From: Fontibacter flavus
Lineage (GTDB): Bacteria; Bacteroidota; Bacteroidia; Cytophagales; Cyclobacteriaceae
NCBI RefSeq assembly: GCF_042432905.1
Contig: NZ_JBHLWI010000009.1
Coordinates: forward strand, 186,001 to 250,000
Direction of reading: 5' to 3'
DNA: 64,000 nucleotides
In this document: one piece after another, positions 26,669 through 35,795 of the stretch
How the letters are laid out: each line of letters starts with the position of its first letter
Numbering within the stretch: the first letter of the stretch is position 1
The notes under the pieces: generated by a model
Databases searched by the model: none
What the model was told of the DNA's origin: nothing
The model's input: the letters and a program-made list of their open reading frames with translations, nothing else
Position numbers and translations under genes: made by a program

Positions 26669-28024
26669 TTATTGTCCAACTTGTTTCCTTTTAAACGGTT
26701 GAATACGCCCATAAGTCAAACTTCTCCACAGCCATTCCAATGGCCCAAAGAGATATCTTCTCAACCAAATCGGACTGATGACTAACTGAAAAACCCAAAT
26801 TCCCAAAACCAAATAATACAACTGATAATATTCCCATTCCGCAAATTGATTTAGCCCATAGCCAAAAAACACCAGCGTACAAATCACCGAGTGCATTACA
26901 TAGTTAGTAAAAGCGAGCTGTCCCACTGCCCGAAGTCCATTCATCAACTTTTTGAAATAGCCCTTTTGGTACAGTAAAATCATTACGGAAACATGTGCCA
27001 TCATGATCAAAATGCGCTGAAAATCGTAAATCAACGGAATCCAGTTGATGGAGTGTTCTTCAATGTATTTCAGCCCTGCTTCCACATTGGGAAAATGAAT
27101 GGTATTGTAGATAAATGAGAATATGACCAAAGGCAGGCCGATTCCATACCCGATCCAAATGGTTTTTTTGTATTGCGCTTGGGACCATTTCATCGTCAGG
27201 AATCCCCATTTAAATAGGGCAATCCCCAGCATCATCAAGGCCAGCATATCCCAGATCGAAAAAATCAAAAATTTGAATTGTCCATCCCAGGCTTTGGGCC
27301 GTATAAAACTGGCTACCTCCGAATAGCTTCCTTTCATCAATGCCGTATTTTCGGCTACTTCTTCAGGATTGGGGATGTATTCCCGTTGCAGTTCCTTCCA
27401 AGTTTCGATCGCAGCAGTTTGCGTCTCACTAAGTGCGGCACCTTGCTCATGTAAAGAATTTGCTTCCTTATACTCCAGGTATTTTCCCCGGATATCCTGC
27501 ATAAAAAGCGTATTGGCCACAAATCCGATGATCGCCACGATAGGAACTCCCATGGCCAAATATTTAGGCTTCATCTTTCGGAAAAGAAAAGCCAGCATCC
27601 CGATTAAACCATAGAAATATAAAATATCACCCAGCCACAGAATCAAATGAGCATGGGCCAGTCCAAAAAGCGTCAGCCAAATCATCCGTTTGTAAAATAG
27701 CCAGGTTACGGATTTCCCTGTTTTCTCTTTCTTGCTGGTAAACAGTACGATTCCCGCACCAAAAACCAAAGAAAAAAGTGCCCGCATCTTCCCTTCAAAA
27801 AGGATGATATTGACCGAATGGGTCCAAAAGTTAATGTTGCCGGTATCCTGCACCCAAGGTTCTGAATAGTACTCGGGCATTGAAAAATAAGGGATATTGA
27901 GAATTAAAATCCCCAAAAGTGCCACACCTCTGATGATATCGATAATCTCAATTCTGTCAGTTAAAATTGCGGGTTTGGGAGCCTCATTGATTTGTTCAAC
28001 TTCTATTTTGGATGGTACAATCAT
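26669..28024 (-). CDS. DUF418/YeiB-family membrane protein
   Basis: A 451-residue multi-pass protein. It begins with the family hallmark ILTDRIEIIDIIRGVALLGI and has about nine to ten hydrophobic helices, including GLAHAHLILWLGDILYFYGL and the C-terminal DUF418 block (GQLAFTNYVMHSVICTLVFF, then GPLEWLWRSLTYG). Such proteins resemble acyltransferase-3 membrane enzymes; their activity is not established. Its start codon lies 47 bp from palindrome copy 2, which it shares with the divergently read metallopeptidase-like gene. Confidence 0.88.
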   Translation of the reverse strand: MIVPSKIEVEQINEAPKPAILTDRIEIIDIIRGVALLGILILNIPYFSMPEYYSEPWVQDTGNINFWTHSVNIILFEGKMRALFSLVFGAGIVLFTSKKEKTGKSVTWLFYKRMIWLTLFGLAHAHLILWLGDILYFYGLIGMLAFLFRKMKPKYLAMGVPIVAIIGFVANTLFMQDIRGKYLEYKEANSLHEQGAALSETQTAAIETWKELQREYIPNPEEVAENTALMKGSYSEVASFIRPKAWDGQFKFLIFSIWDMLALMMLGIALFKWGFLTMKWSQAQYKKTIWIGYGIGLPLVIFSFIYNTIHFPNVEAGLKYIEEHSINWIPLIYDFQRILIMMAHVSVMILLYQKGYFKKLMNGLRAVGQLAFTNYVMHSVICTLVFFGYGLNQFAEWEYYQLYYLVLGIWVFQLVISPIWLRRYLFGPLEWLWRSLTYGRIQPFKRKQVGQ

Positions 28025-28070
28025 GGCTTAAAAGTTTGAACTGTCAAGTTTCCCTTAATTATGAACAAAA

Positions 28071-28094
28071 TCAATCCCTGAATTCAGGGATTGA
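28071..28094. promoter_or_regulatory. Palindromic operator candidate, copy 2 (divergent promoter)
   Basis: A perfect 24-bp palindrome with core CCCTGAATTCAGGG and TCAAT/ATTGA ends, midway between the divergent starts at 28024 and 28146. The TTG of its right arm (28091-28093) is 20 bp from TACTTTTA (28114-28121), a near match to the Bacteroidota TAnnTTTG -7 box, so it could double as the -33 element of the plus-strand gene. Bound protein would then overlap the promoter. Confidence 0.65.
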
Positions 28095-28145
28095 CAGTCT
28101 CTTTTTTGAGAACTACTTTTAATACTTCAATTTTGCTATCGTATC

Positions 28146-29042
28146 ATGCGAAAGAGTTTATTTGTCTTATTCTTTATTAGTAGGTGCATTTTTGCCCAGA
28201 GTCCCTGGCCGGACAGCAGTAAGCACCAAGGTTTAAATTTAGTTGCGGAAGCTGATAATATTTCTATTTTCACCTCTCAAATGGCTCAAGTGGATGAACA
28301 TACGCTTAACTTATTGATAGATGCCAAAAGCTATTTTGATCAGGTTTTTGAGATGGACTTTCCGATTGCTATCCTCTTTGTTTCCAATGCCGAGTGGAAT
28401 GACTATGCCTACTTTCCACCACCGGGTATGCCACAGGCCTGGGCCGGTAATATTTTTCTGGGAAGTGATAAATCTGTAGTAGCTTTGGAAGCTGAGCAGC
28501 AACTGAAAAATTTACCCGATGCACAACTCAAAAAATTGAAAAAATACTTTGGTGACCCTTTAGACATGGATTTGTTTTATCGGAATAATGTTTCGGTGCA
28601 TGAGTTAGGGCATTGTTATCATCATTATGAAGCAACCAAACCTCAGAGAAGATGGATAATGGAGGTTTATGCTAACTACGCAGCAAGGGCTTATTTGGTA
28701 AATCATCGCCCCGACATGGCAGCCGCTACTGCAGCCTATGCTGAAGTAGGTTCTGAGGCTCATTTTCCATATATTAAATATAGCTCCTTGGAGAAATTCG
28801 AGGAATTGTACTTGCCCGGATTAGGGCCACAAAATTACGAATGGTTTCAATTTCAATTTTTCAAAAAAGCGATGGAGTTAACCGATAGCTTTGGCCATGA
28901 AGGACTGGTGAGACTGAGAGATTTCTCGGTAGACACAGATTTATCAGAAAATCAGTCTATGGATGATTTGCAACTTCAAAGTGCGATGGAAAGACAGTTG
29001 GGATCAGCAATGGCCGATTTGCTCCTGAGCTGGGAATATTAA
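28146..29042 (+). CDS. Secreted HELGH zinc-metallopeptidase-like protein
   Basis: The 298-residue protein has a signal peptide (LFVLFFISRCIFAQ). Near residue 152 it has VSVHELGHCYHHYE, an HExxH zinc motif, followed by RRWIMEVYANYAARAYL, where a Glu 20-25 residues downstream could be the third ligand as in gluzincins. I cannot assign a named peptidase family. It may be a peptidase or a surface hydrolase with a similar fold. Copy 2 of the palindrome lies 51 bp upstream of its start, and its stop meets the stop of the converging LuxR gene within 2 bp. Confidence 0.7.
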   Translation: MRKSLFVLFFISRCIFAQSPWPDSSKHQGLNLVAEADNISIFTSQMAQVDEHTLNLLIDAKSYFDQVFEMDFPIAILFVSNAEWNDYAYFPPPGMPQAWAGNIFLGSDKSVVALEAEQQLKNLPDAQLKKLKKYFGDPLDMDLFYRNNVSVHELGHCYHHYEATKPQRRWIMEVYANYAARAYLVNHRPDMAAATAAYAEVGSEAHFPYIKYSSLEKFEELYLPGLGPQNYEWFQFQFFKKAMELTDSFGHEGLVRLRDFSVDTDLSENQSMDDLQLQSAMERQLGSAMADLLLSWEY

Positions 29043-29043
29043 A

Positions 29044-29796
29044 TCAAACCCAATTAAATTTATAAATCAGCTCTGCAGTATTTTTAGCTTCCAGCTTCTG
29101 CAATAAATTTTTGCGGTGGGATTCCACGGTATTGAAACTGATATGGAGTTGCTCGCTGATGGCTTTGGTAGAATGTCCCTGTGCCAGGAGAAGCGCTATT
29201 TCTTTTTCGCGGTCTGAGATTTTATTTTTGGATTGTAAAAACTGGAATCGGTCAGGGTTAGACTGGAAATAACTTTTTTTGACTTCCAAAAGCTTCTTTT
29301 TAATAAAGCTTTCCAGTACCTGAACTTCTGATTCGGTTTTATTTCTCTTATCAATCCATGAACAAAAGACCAAGTAAGAAATAGGATCAAATGCCTTTTC
29401 ATCCAATAAGACCGCATTGTATTGCACTGGTATCAGACTTTTGTCAGAATCGAATACCGCAGCTTCTACATGAAGAAATTCCTCTGCAAAAAGTCCATCA
29501 GGATCATTTTTAATGCTGTCTGCCTGTACATACATGGTTTGGTAAATATTCCCGATCAAATCGGGCGGTATAATGCTGGAAAAAAATACCATGCCATGTT
29601 GTTCAAAATGTTGAAATGGATGCCCTGTAACGTGTTCAATACTTGGACTTATGTACAGAAAATCATGGGTGTAAAGCCAAAAAAGTGCATAAAATGTATC
29701 CTGAACTGTTTCTAATTCAGCTTGTAATATTTCAATTTTATTTTTTAACGGTTCGGATTGTATGGACAATGCTTCAGATAGAGATAAAAATGACAT
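29044..29796 (-). CDS. PAS-like/LuxR-type transcription regulator
   Basis: A 250-residue regulator. Residues 25-135 look like a PAS domain (FYALFWLYTHDFLYISPSIE, VTGHPFQHFEQHGMVFF). Residues 188-250 are a LuxR/GerE helix-turn-helix: ISDREKEIALLLAQGHSTKA, then ISEQLHISFNTVESHRKNLL. It has no receiver domain, so it probably senses a ligand or partner. It is the only regulator in the cluster and therefore the first candidate to bind the CCCTGAATTCAGGG palindromes, one of which lies 110 bp upstream of its own start. Confidence 0.88.
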   Translation of the reverse strand: MSFLSLSEALSIQSEPLKNKIEILQAELETVQDTFYALFWLYTHDFLYISPSIEHVTGHPFQHFEQHGMVFFSSIIPPDLIGNIYQTMYVQADSIKNDPDGLFAEEFLHVEAAVFDSDKSLIPVQYNAVLLDEKAFDPISYLVFCSWIDKRNKTESEVQVLESFIKKKLLEVKKSYFQSNPDRFQFLQSKNKISDREKEIALLLAQGHSTKAISEQLHISFNTVESHRKNLLQKLEAKNTAELIYKFNWV

Positions 29797-29906
29797 ACAA
29801 GTTGGGGATTAAATCAGCCATATTTTTTTCTTCATTCTGTTCAATTTAGTACAAAAAAATCATATTCCGTAACTTAACATGTGCCAAATCAATATTTTCT
29901 GACCAG

Positions 29907-29932
29907 TTCAATCCCTGAATTCAGGGATTGAA
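29907..29932. promoter_or_regulatory. Palindromic operator candidate, copy 3
   Basis: A perfect 26-bp palindrome with the same CCCTGAATTCAGGG core, lying 31 bp before the start at 29964 and 110 bp before the divergent LuxR gene. The dyad extends to 29899-29940 (42 bp) with a single mismatched pair (29906/29933). Confidence 0.65.
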
Positions 29933-29963
29933 TTGGTCAGATTTTTACCTGAAATTGAGCGGT

Positions 29964-32261
29964 ATGAAAAAATTGATATGCTGTTGCTTCCTGATTCAAA
30001 CTTTGGCTTTTGGACAGGACCGTGTTTTTTTTAGTTCTTTTTCCCCAGAAACATGGGAAATCTTTTTATCAAAAGATGATGGGAAAAATTTCCTGCCAAT
30101 TACGGACCACCCTGCTTTGGATTATGATGCGGTGATCTCGCCTGATGAAAAGTGGGTTGTATTTACTTCGGAGAGATCTGGCAATCCTCAGCTATACGTG
30201 ATGCCCATTGATGGAAGTGCTGCTCCAAAACGATTGATTCAATCTGATTCTTTTCAGGATCAGGCTACTTTCTCAGCTGATAGGAGCCAAATTGCGTTCG
30301 TGGGTTCCCATGAAGGGAATGCGGAAATTTACCTGATTGATTTTTTGCCGGATTCACTACAGGATATTTCCCAGGCAAAGAACCTCACCAATCATCCCGA
30401 CGGGGATTTTCGTCCCAATTTTTCTCCAGATGGACAGTATTTGGCTTTTTCCAGTGATCGGGGACATGACATCCGGCCACATCGCAGCTTCCCTTTTGCT
30501 ATGGATAGGATAGGGGATATCTATAAGTTACATTTGGAAACAGGAAATCTTGTTCGTTTAACTGAAGAGGAGGCCTGGGACGGAAGTCCTGTTTGGTCCA
30601 AAGATGGCAAAAGTATTTACTTTTATAGTGGCAGAAATAACAATCAACCTGCTGTATTTCAAATGAATTCCGATGGGACTGAGGTAAAACAACTCAGTGA
30701 TTCCAGCCATGTAGGGCTCTCGCCTGTTTTGATTTCTGATTCCAAGTTTGCCTATATGACAGTAAACCAAGAAGCAGACAGGATCTATCAGCTTACCTTT
30801 GATCTGAGCTCACAGATGGTTGATACCCTTTACAGGGGAGAAATAGATTTATTTAATCCACACAGAAGCCAATCTGGACTTTGGGTAGCTCATGGTGCCA
30901 AAACGGCTAAAGAAATCGAAAGTAATCAAGGTGGGTTTCCAGGAAGTTTGATTGGGGCTGGTTTTCCCATGATCAAAAATCAAGACTCATTAAGCCTTGA
31001 ACTCACCGCCATACGCAGGGCATTTGCTGCTCCTCCTGATCCCAAAGGGCCTTATTTGGTTTTTGATTACTTTGATCAGGCAGATCCTTCCAAAACTTTC
31101 ATCGATGGGGCCACTTTTTGGGTTTTGCCAGTGCTAATATTGATTTTGGGCTGTATTTGGATGCTTCTTCGTGGAATTTATCTGGGTATTCAAAATCGAA
31201 AAAAGATTTCGTTCTGGAAATATTTGCTTGCAGCCTTGGGAGGCTTGGTAGGTTTGATGGCTGTATTGGTCGTTTTCATGTACTTCTTCTTGATTGATTT
31301 CATGGCATTTGACTACCTCCCTCTTGCCGCTCTTGGTTTGTGTTTAATTTTAGGTGGGTTGGCTTTGTTTTTTTATTTCAGTTGGAAAAACCCCGAAAAT
31401 TACGGTCCGTCCAATCGAATATTAACAAGGTATCTATTTCGTACTTTTTTACTCTTATCCATACTCTGTATTTACCTGGGATTCTTTGCTGGATATTTCT
31501 TTGAGGTTAGGTCTGAGCTTTATCGGATCAATTATCAAACACTCGAAAAAGAAAGCATTCATACGATCCGACCACAGCCAGGAGTGCATCCTGCTTTTGG
31601 AACTGTCATAGACTTGAAATATCTGCCCGATGGTTCTGGCCTGGTTTTTACAACAGGGCCATTTCGAGGGGACAAGGGTAGCAAAGCCACCGTTTGGGAG
31701 TATGATTTTGCAGGCAAAAATCAAAAAAAACTCACCCAAATGAATAACAACAGTGGGTTTGGAGACTTTTCTTTAACAAAAGATCGCATGGTTTTCCGCA
31801 GTGACCGGGATGGGAACTTTGACATTTTTGTGGAGGAAAATGGATTGCTCACCAATCTAACGAATAGCCAAGGTCGGGAAAATTTCCCTGCCATTTCTCC
31901 AGATGGTAATAAGATTGTTTATGTGGGAGATCAAAATGGCAAAGATGTAGGAATGGGTATTAAAACAATGGACTTGTACCTGATAACGCGGGAAGGACAG
32001 ACTTGGACAGCTCCTAAGCAAATCACTTTTACACAAAGCCAAACTGGGCATCCCCACTTTTCTCCAGATGGAGAATGGGTGATTTACACAACAGAAGAGT
32101 ATGGCATCAATGATGAACAGCCCCTTAGCCAAAGTTTTATATTTTCTCCGCAGATGTATGGGGAGATTGTAGCACTTCGGATTAGAGATGGTAAAAAAGT
32201 CAAACTCACCCATAACAAATGGGAAGAAGGTGCTCCTTTGTGGGTGAAAGGATTCCAATAA
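29964..32261 (+). CDS. TolB-like PD40 beta-propeller protein with central membrane domain
   Basis: The product is 765 residues from the ATG at 29964 with a signal peptide (LICCCFLIQTLAFGQ). Residues about 20-300 carry WD40-like PD40/TolB repeats (ISPDEKWVVFTSERSGNPQL, FSPDGQYLAFSSDRG). About four transmembrane helices follow at residues 385-530, and residues 540-765 resume PD40 repeats (ISPDGNKIVYVGDQNG, FSPDGEWVIYTTEEYG). With a cleaved signal and four helices both repeat blocks should lie in the periplasm. The function is unknown; propellers of this class bind proteins or peptidoglycan-linked partners. It follows palindrome copy 3 and is the last gene of the cluster. Confidence 0.8.
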   Translation: MKKLICCCFLIQTLAFGQDRVFFSSFSPETWEIFLSKDDGKNFLPITDHPALDYDAVISPDEKWVVFTSERSGNPQLYVMPIDGSAAPKRLIQSDSFQDQATFSADRSQIAFVGSHEGNAEIYLIDFLPDSLQDISQAKNLTNHPDGDFRPNFSPDGQYLAFSSDRGHDIRPHRSFPFAMDRIGDIYKLHLETGNLVRLTEEEAWDGSPVWSKDGKSIYFYSGRNNNQPAVFQMNSDGTEVKQLSDSSHVGLSPVLISDSKFAYMTVNQEADRIYQLTFDLSSQMVDTLYRGEIDLFNPHRSQSGLWVAHGAKTAKEIESNQGGFPGSLIGAGFPMIKNQDSLSLELTAIRRAFAAPPDPKGPYLVFDYFDQADPSKTFIDGATFWVLPVLILILGCIWMLLRGIYLGIQNRKKISFWKYLLAALGGLVGLMAVLVVFMYFFLIDFMAFDYLPLAALGLCLILGGLALFFYFSWKNPENYGPSNRILTRYLFRTFLLLSILCIYLGFFAGYFFEVRSELYRINYQTLEKESIHTIRPQPGVHPAFGTVIDLKYLPDGSGLVFTTGPFRGDKGSKATVWEYDFAGKNQKKLTQMNNNSGFGDFSLTKDRMVFRSDRDGNFDIFVEENGLLTNLTNSQGRENFPAISPDGNKIVYVGDQNGKDVGMGIKTMDLYLITREGQTWTAPKQITFTQSQTGHPHFSPDGEWVIYTTEEYGINDEQPLSQSFIFSPQMYGEIVALRIRDGKKVKLTHNKWEEGAPLWVKGFQ

Positions 32262-32322
32262 GACCAAATTTGGGTTTTAAAGATATTTCAAACAAATCCC
32301 CTGTAAATGTACTTTTCAAAGT

Positions 32323-32508
32323 ATGTGGCAGTATCTGTTATTTTGGCTTATCTTGGTCGGTGTGAATCATACAGAAATGAAAGAACCCTTGGTATTTGAT
32401 TTTGGGGAAAACAAAGGTTTTAGACGCTGGAGCATCATCAATGACGGGGTGATGGGCGGTCTTTCCCAATCGAAAGCTATTTTAGAGGGAAAATCATCAG
32501 CCAAATAG
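32323..32508 (+). pseudogene. CIA30-domain protein, 3'-truncated remnant
   Basis: Only about 61 codons remain. After a signal-like stretch the sequence reads LVFDFGENKGFRRWSIINDG and VMGGLSQSKA, the N-terminal signature of CIA30 (NADH:ubiquinone oxidoreductase intermediate-associated protein 30) family proteins, normally about 170 residues. The frame ends in a TAG lying in the inverted repeat of the adjacent element, and no downstream CIA30 sequence is seen. It marks the left boundary of the accessory island. Confidence 0.7.
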
Positions 32509-32612
32509 AACGCAGATGACGCGGATAAGGCTGATGATCGCAGATTATTTTAAGTATAACCACCTTTAATATCTGAGATTTTTTGTTAAATCCATGTTAT
32601 CTGCGTTCTATT
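32504..32612. mobile_element. 109-bp MITE-like element with 14-bp terminal inverted repeats
   Basis: Perfect inverted repeats AATAGAACGCAGAT (32504-32517) and ATCTGCGTTCTATT (32599-32612) bound a gene-free 109-bp segment containing GCAGATGACGCGGATAAGGC. It sits exactly where the CIA30 gene stops. No clear target-site duplication is visible, so mobility is inferred from the shape only; it may be a dispersed intergenic repeat. Confidence 0.5.
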
Positions 32613-32700
32613 CACACCTTTCCAAGCCCTCTACCTTGCAAATACCCACATCCAATACTATCTTGATCACCTAAATTTTGATGTACCTTTTTTAGATAAG

Positions 32701-35700
32701 ATGGCTTTTAATGAAAACTCAAGAGTGAAGATCCCGGCAATTTTGCACTTGATGCGCTTGGGTTATGTCTATATCCCTCTTTCCCAACAGTTTCGTAGGG
32801 AAGAGTCCAATATCTTCGAGGATATTTTTATCGCAAGTCTCCAAAAAATTAATCCCACGGCAACTCAAGAAGAGATTTTACGCTTATTGGATGAGATTAC
32901 CTTAGAACTGGATTACGAGGATTTAGGGAAAAAATTCCATCAAAGGCTGACTTCCACCTCAGGCATCAAATTGATTGATTTCAATGATTTTGGTAACAAT
33001 AATTTTCATGTAACCACCGAACTTTCCTGCAAAAATGGGGAAGAGGAATTCCGCCCTGACATCACTGTCCTGATCAATGGCATGCCTTTGGCTTTTATCG
33101 AAGTCAAAAAGCCCCATAACAAAGAAGGCATCATTAACGAGCGCAACCGTATCAATGCCCGTTTCAAAAACAAGTACTTTCGACGCTTTGCCAACATTAC
33201 TCAATTGATGGTTTTTTCCAACAATATGGAATATGAAGATGGTATCGTTGAACCCATTTTCGGTGCTTTTTATGCGACCTCGGCCTATGCTAACCTTCAC
33301 TTTAACTACTTCCGGGAAGACGAGGATTATCCAGTTACCCAAAAACTTTTGCCCATTTCAGACCAGGAGGAAAGTGCTATTCTTAAAGACAATAATCTTC
33401 AGGTCATCAAGCACAGCCCTGAATTCCAGACCAACAAAGCTGTCCATACCCCAACACATCGGATCCTGACTTCTTTGTTCAGTCGTGATCGCCTGGCTTT
33501 TATCCTAAGATATGCTTTTGCCTACGTGGATGAACTGAAGGATGATGGAAGCATCAGCCGACAAAAGCACATCATGCGCTACCCCCAGATTTTTGCAACG
33601 ATGGCTATTGCTGCCAAACTGGAAGAAGGCAAGCAGAAAGGGATTATCTGGCATACACAGGGTTCAGGCAAAACGGCCTTGGCTTATTATAACGTCAAGT
33701 ACCTGACCGATTTTTTCCAAAAAAGAAAGGTCATTCCCAAGTTCTATTTTATTGTTGATCGACTTGATTTGCTGATTCAGGCTTCTACGGAATTTTCCAA
33801 TCGTGGACTCAACGTCAAGCAGGTCAATTCCCGGGAAGACTTCATAAAAGATATGCAGGTAGTGGCATCCATTCATAATGACTCTGGAGAAGCAGAAATC
33901 ACGGTTGTCAATATCCAAAAGTTCTCTCAAGACGCTACTGCCTTGATGATTCCCAATTATGACATTCAAACGCAGCGGGTGTATTTCCTCGATGAAGCCC
34001 ACAGAAGCTACAATCCCAAAGGAAATTACCTGGCCAATCTAATCAATTCGGATAAAAATGCGGTCATCATCGCATTGACCGGAACTCCATTGTTAAAAGA
34101 AGTAGCCAAAGAATACGATTCCAAACTCTTGTTTGGGAATTATATTCACAAGTATTACTACAACCGCTCCATTGCTGATGGTTACACACTAAGGCTCATT
34201 CGTGAGGAAATTGAAGGCAAGTTCAAAATGGAAATGCAGGAGGTGATGGAGCAGATCAAAGTGCTGAAAGGGGAAATTAAAGCCTCTGACGTGTACGCAG
34301 ATCACCGTTTTGCAAATGGCCTGCTTGATTATATCTGTCAGGACCTGATTGCCTTCCGTGAACATTGGCAAGATGAAAGTTTGGGTGGAATGGTGGTGTG
34401 CGACTCCTCCAAACAAGCAAAAATGCTCTTCGAACTATTTCAGGACCGTTATGGGATTCAGGAAACAGAAGCAGATAAATTGTCCATTGCGGCCGATTTA
34501 CCAAGGGCTTCCTATGGAAAACGTAGAAAAACCCAACTCACAGCGGCCCTGATTCTGCATGATGAAAATGATAAACTCACCCGCAAGGGACTGATCAAAG
34601 CTTTCAAAGCGGGGAAAATCGATCTGCTTTTTGTGTACAATATGCTATTGACAGGCTTTGATGCGAAGCGATTGAAGAAACTTTATCTGGCCCGTGTGAT
34701 TCAGGACCATAACTTGTTGCAGACCTTAACCAGGGTCAATAGGCCATACAAGCACTACCAATACGGCTATGTGGTAGATTTTGCGGATATCTCCAAAGCC
34801 TTTGACCGCACCAATCAATTGTATTTCCAGGAATTACAGGAGCAGTTGGGGGATGAAATGGACATGTATTCCCACCTCTTCAAGTCTGAACAGGAAATAA
34901 GGGAGGAATTGAACCAGATTCAAGCGACCCTTTTTCATTACGATACGAGCAACAAAGAGCTTTTTTCTCAGCAGATTGCACAGGTTACCGAGAAGAAGGA
35001 ATTGATGCAGCTGATCAAAGCCTTAAGAACTGCCAAAGAACTGAAAAACATCATTGCTGTCAATGGATACGAAGGTTTGGGTGAATTGGTAGATTTTGAG
35101 GTGCTCAACCGGTTGCTGATCGAAGCCCAAAATCGCTATGACAACTTGAACTTTGTGGAAAACATAGGTCAGGAAGAAGCAACCCAAAATCTGCTCAACA
35201 CCGCCTTGGAGGATATCGTTTTTCAGTTTATCAAAGTGGGAGAGGAGGAACTCAAACTAGCAGATGAATACAAGGATGCCCTTCGAAAAACCCGAGAAGC
35301 TTTACAACAAAATTTTGATCAGGGAGACCCGGAGTTTGTTAACTTGCGGGAGGAATTAGAGCGGATTTTTAGAAAGAAAAACCTCTCTGAAACCAAGCAA
35401 TCGGATATGCAGGAAAATATGCGATTGCTTCGGAAGATTTATGATCAGGCCAAGGAACTCAACCGCAAGAATGCCCTGCTCAAAGCCAAATATGAACAGG
35501 ATGAAAAATACACCCGCATCCATAAGCGCCTGAGTGAAAAATCCGAATTGTCTGCCAAGGAAATGCAGCTTCACCGGGCATTGATGCAGGTGAAGCAAGC
35601 GGTGGATGATAAGCTCGAAGGACAGGAAGATATCCTCAAAAACGAAGCTTTCTTCACCAAATACCTGATGCAACAGGTGGTGCAAGAATTCAGGAAAAAG

Positions 35701-35787
35701 GAAAATATCCCCTTGGATTTTGAAACTACCCAAAAGATCAATCACCTGATTTTAAGAGAATATTTACAACAGTACCAAGCACGTTAA
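32701..35787 (+). CDS. hsdR: Type I restriction endonuclease subunit R
   Basis: A 1028-residue HsdR. The N-terminal nuclease has the D-ExK arrangement in EFRPDITVLINGMPLAFIEV followed by KK (about residues 117-136). The SF2 translocase has Walker A IWHTQGSGKTALAYY (about residue 318), the DEAH box VYFLDEAHRSYNPKG (about 430), motif III ALTGTP, and motif VI near QTLTRVNRPYK. The C-terminal 250 residues are helical. It cleaves unmodified DNA after ATP-driven translocation, in complex with HsdM and HsdS encoded downstream. hsdM starts 8 bp after its stop. Confidence 0.95.
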   Translation: MAFNENSRVKIPAILHLMRLGYVYIPLSQQFRREESNIFEDIFIASLQKINPTATQEEILRLLDEITLELDYEDLGKKFHQRLTSTSGIKLIDFNDFGNNNFHVTTELSCKNGEEEFRPDITVLINGMPLAFIEVKKPHNKEGIINERNRINARFKNKYFRRFANITQLMVFSNNMEYEDGIVEPIFGAFYATSAYANLHFNYFREDEDYPVTQKLLPISDQEESAILKDNNLQVIKHSPEFQTNKAVHTPTHRILTSLFSRDRLAFILRYAFAYVDELKDDGSISRQKHIMRYPQIFATMAIAAKLEEGKQKGIIWHTQGSGKTALAYYNVKYLTDFFQKRKVIPKFYFIVDRLDLLIQASTEFSNRGLNVKQVNSREDFIKDMQVVASIHNDSGEAEITVVNIQKFSQDATALMIPNYDIQTQRVYFLDEAHRSYNPKGNYLANLINSDKNAVIIALTGTPLLKEVAKEYDSKLLFGNYIHKYYYNRSIADGYTLRLIREEIEGKFKMEMQEVMEQIKVLKGEIKASDVYADHRFANGLLDYICQDLIAFREHWQDESLGGMVVCDSSKQAKMLFELFQDRYGIQETEADKLSIAADLPRASYGKRRKTQLTAALILHDENDKLTRKGLIKAFKAGKIDLLFVYNMLLTGFDAKRLKKLYLARVIQDHNLLQTLTRVNRPYKHYQYGYVVDFADISKAFDRTNQLYFQELQEQLGDEMDMYSHLFKSEQEIREELNQIQATLFHYDTSNKELFSQQIAQVTEKKELMQLIKALRTAKELKNIIAVNGYEGLGELVDFEVLNRLLIEAQNRYDNLNFVENIGQEEATQNLLNTALEDIVFQFIKVGEEELKLADEYKDALRKTREALQQNFDQGDPEFVNLREELERIFRKKNLSETKQSDMQENMRLLRKIYDQAKELNRKNALLKAKYEQDEKYTRIHKRLSEKSELSAKEMQLHRALMQVKQAVDDKLEGQEDILKNEAFFTKYLMQQVVQEFRKKENIPLDFETTQKINHLILREYLQQYQAR

Positions 35788-35795
35788 GAGTACCC

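Noticed and set aside
22987..29932. Palindromes as intrinsic terminators
   Set aside because: No T tract follows any copy, and they lie upstream of starts, including midway between divergent genes.
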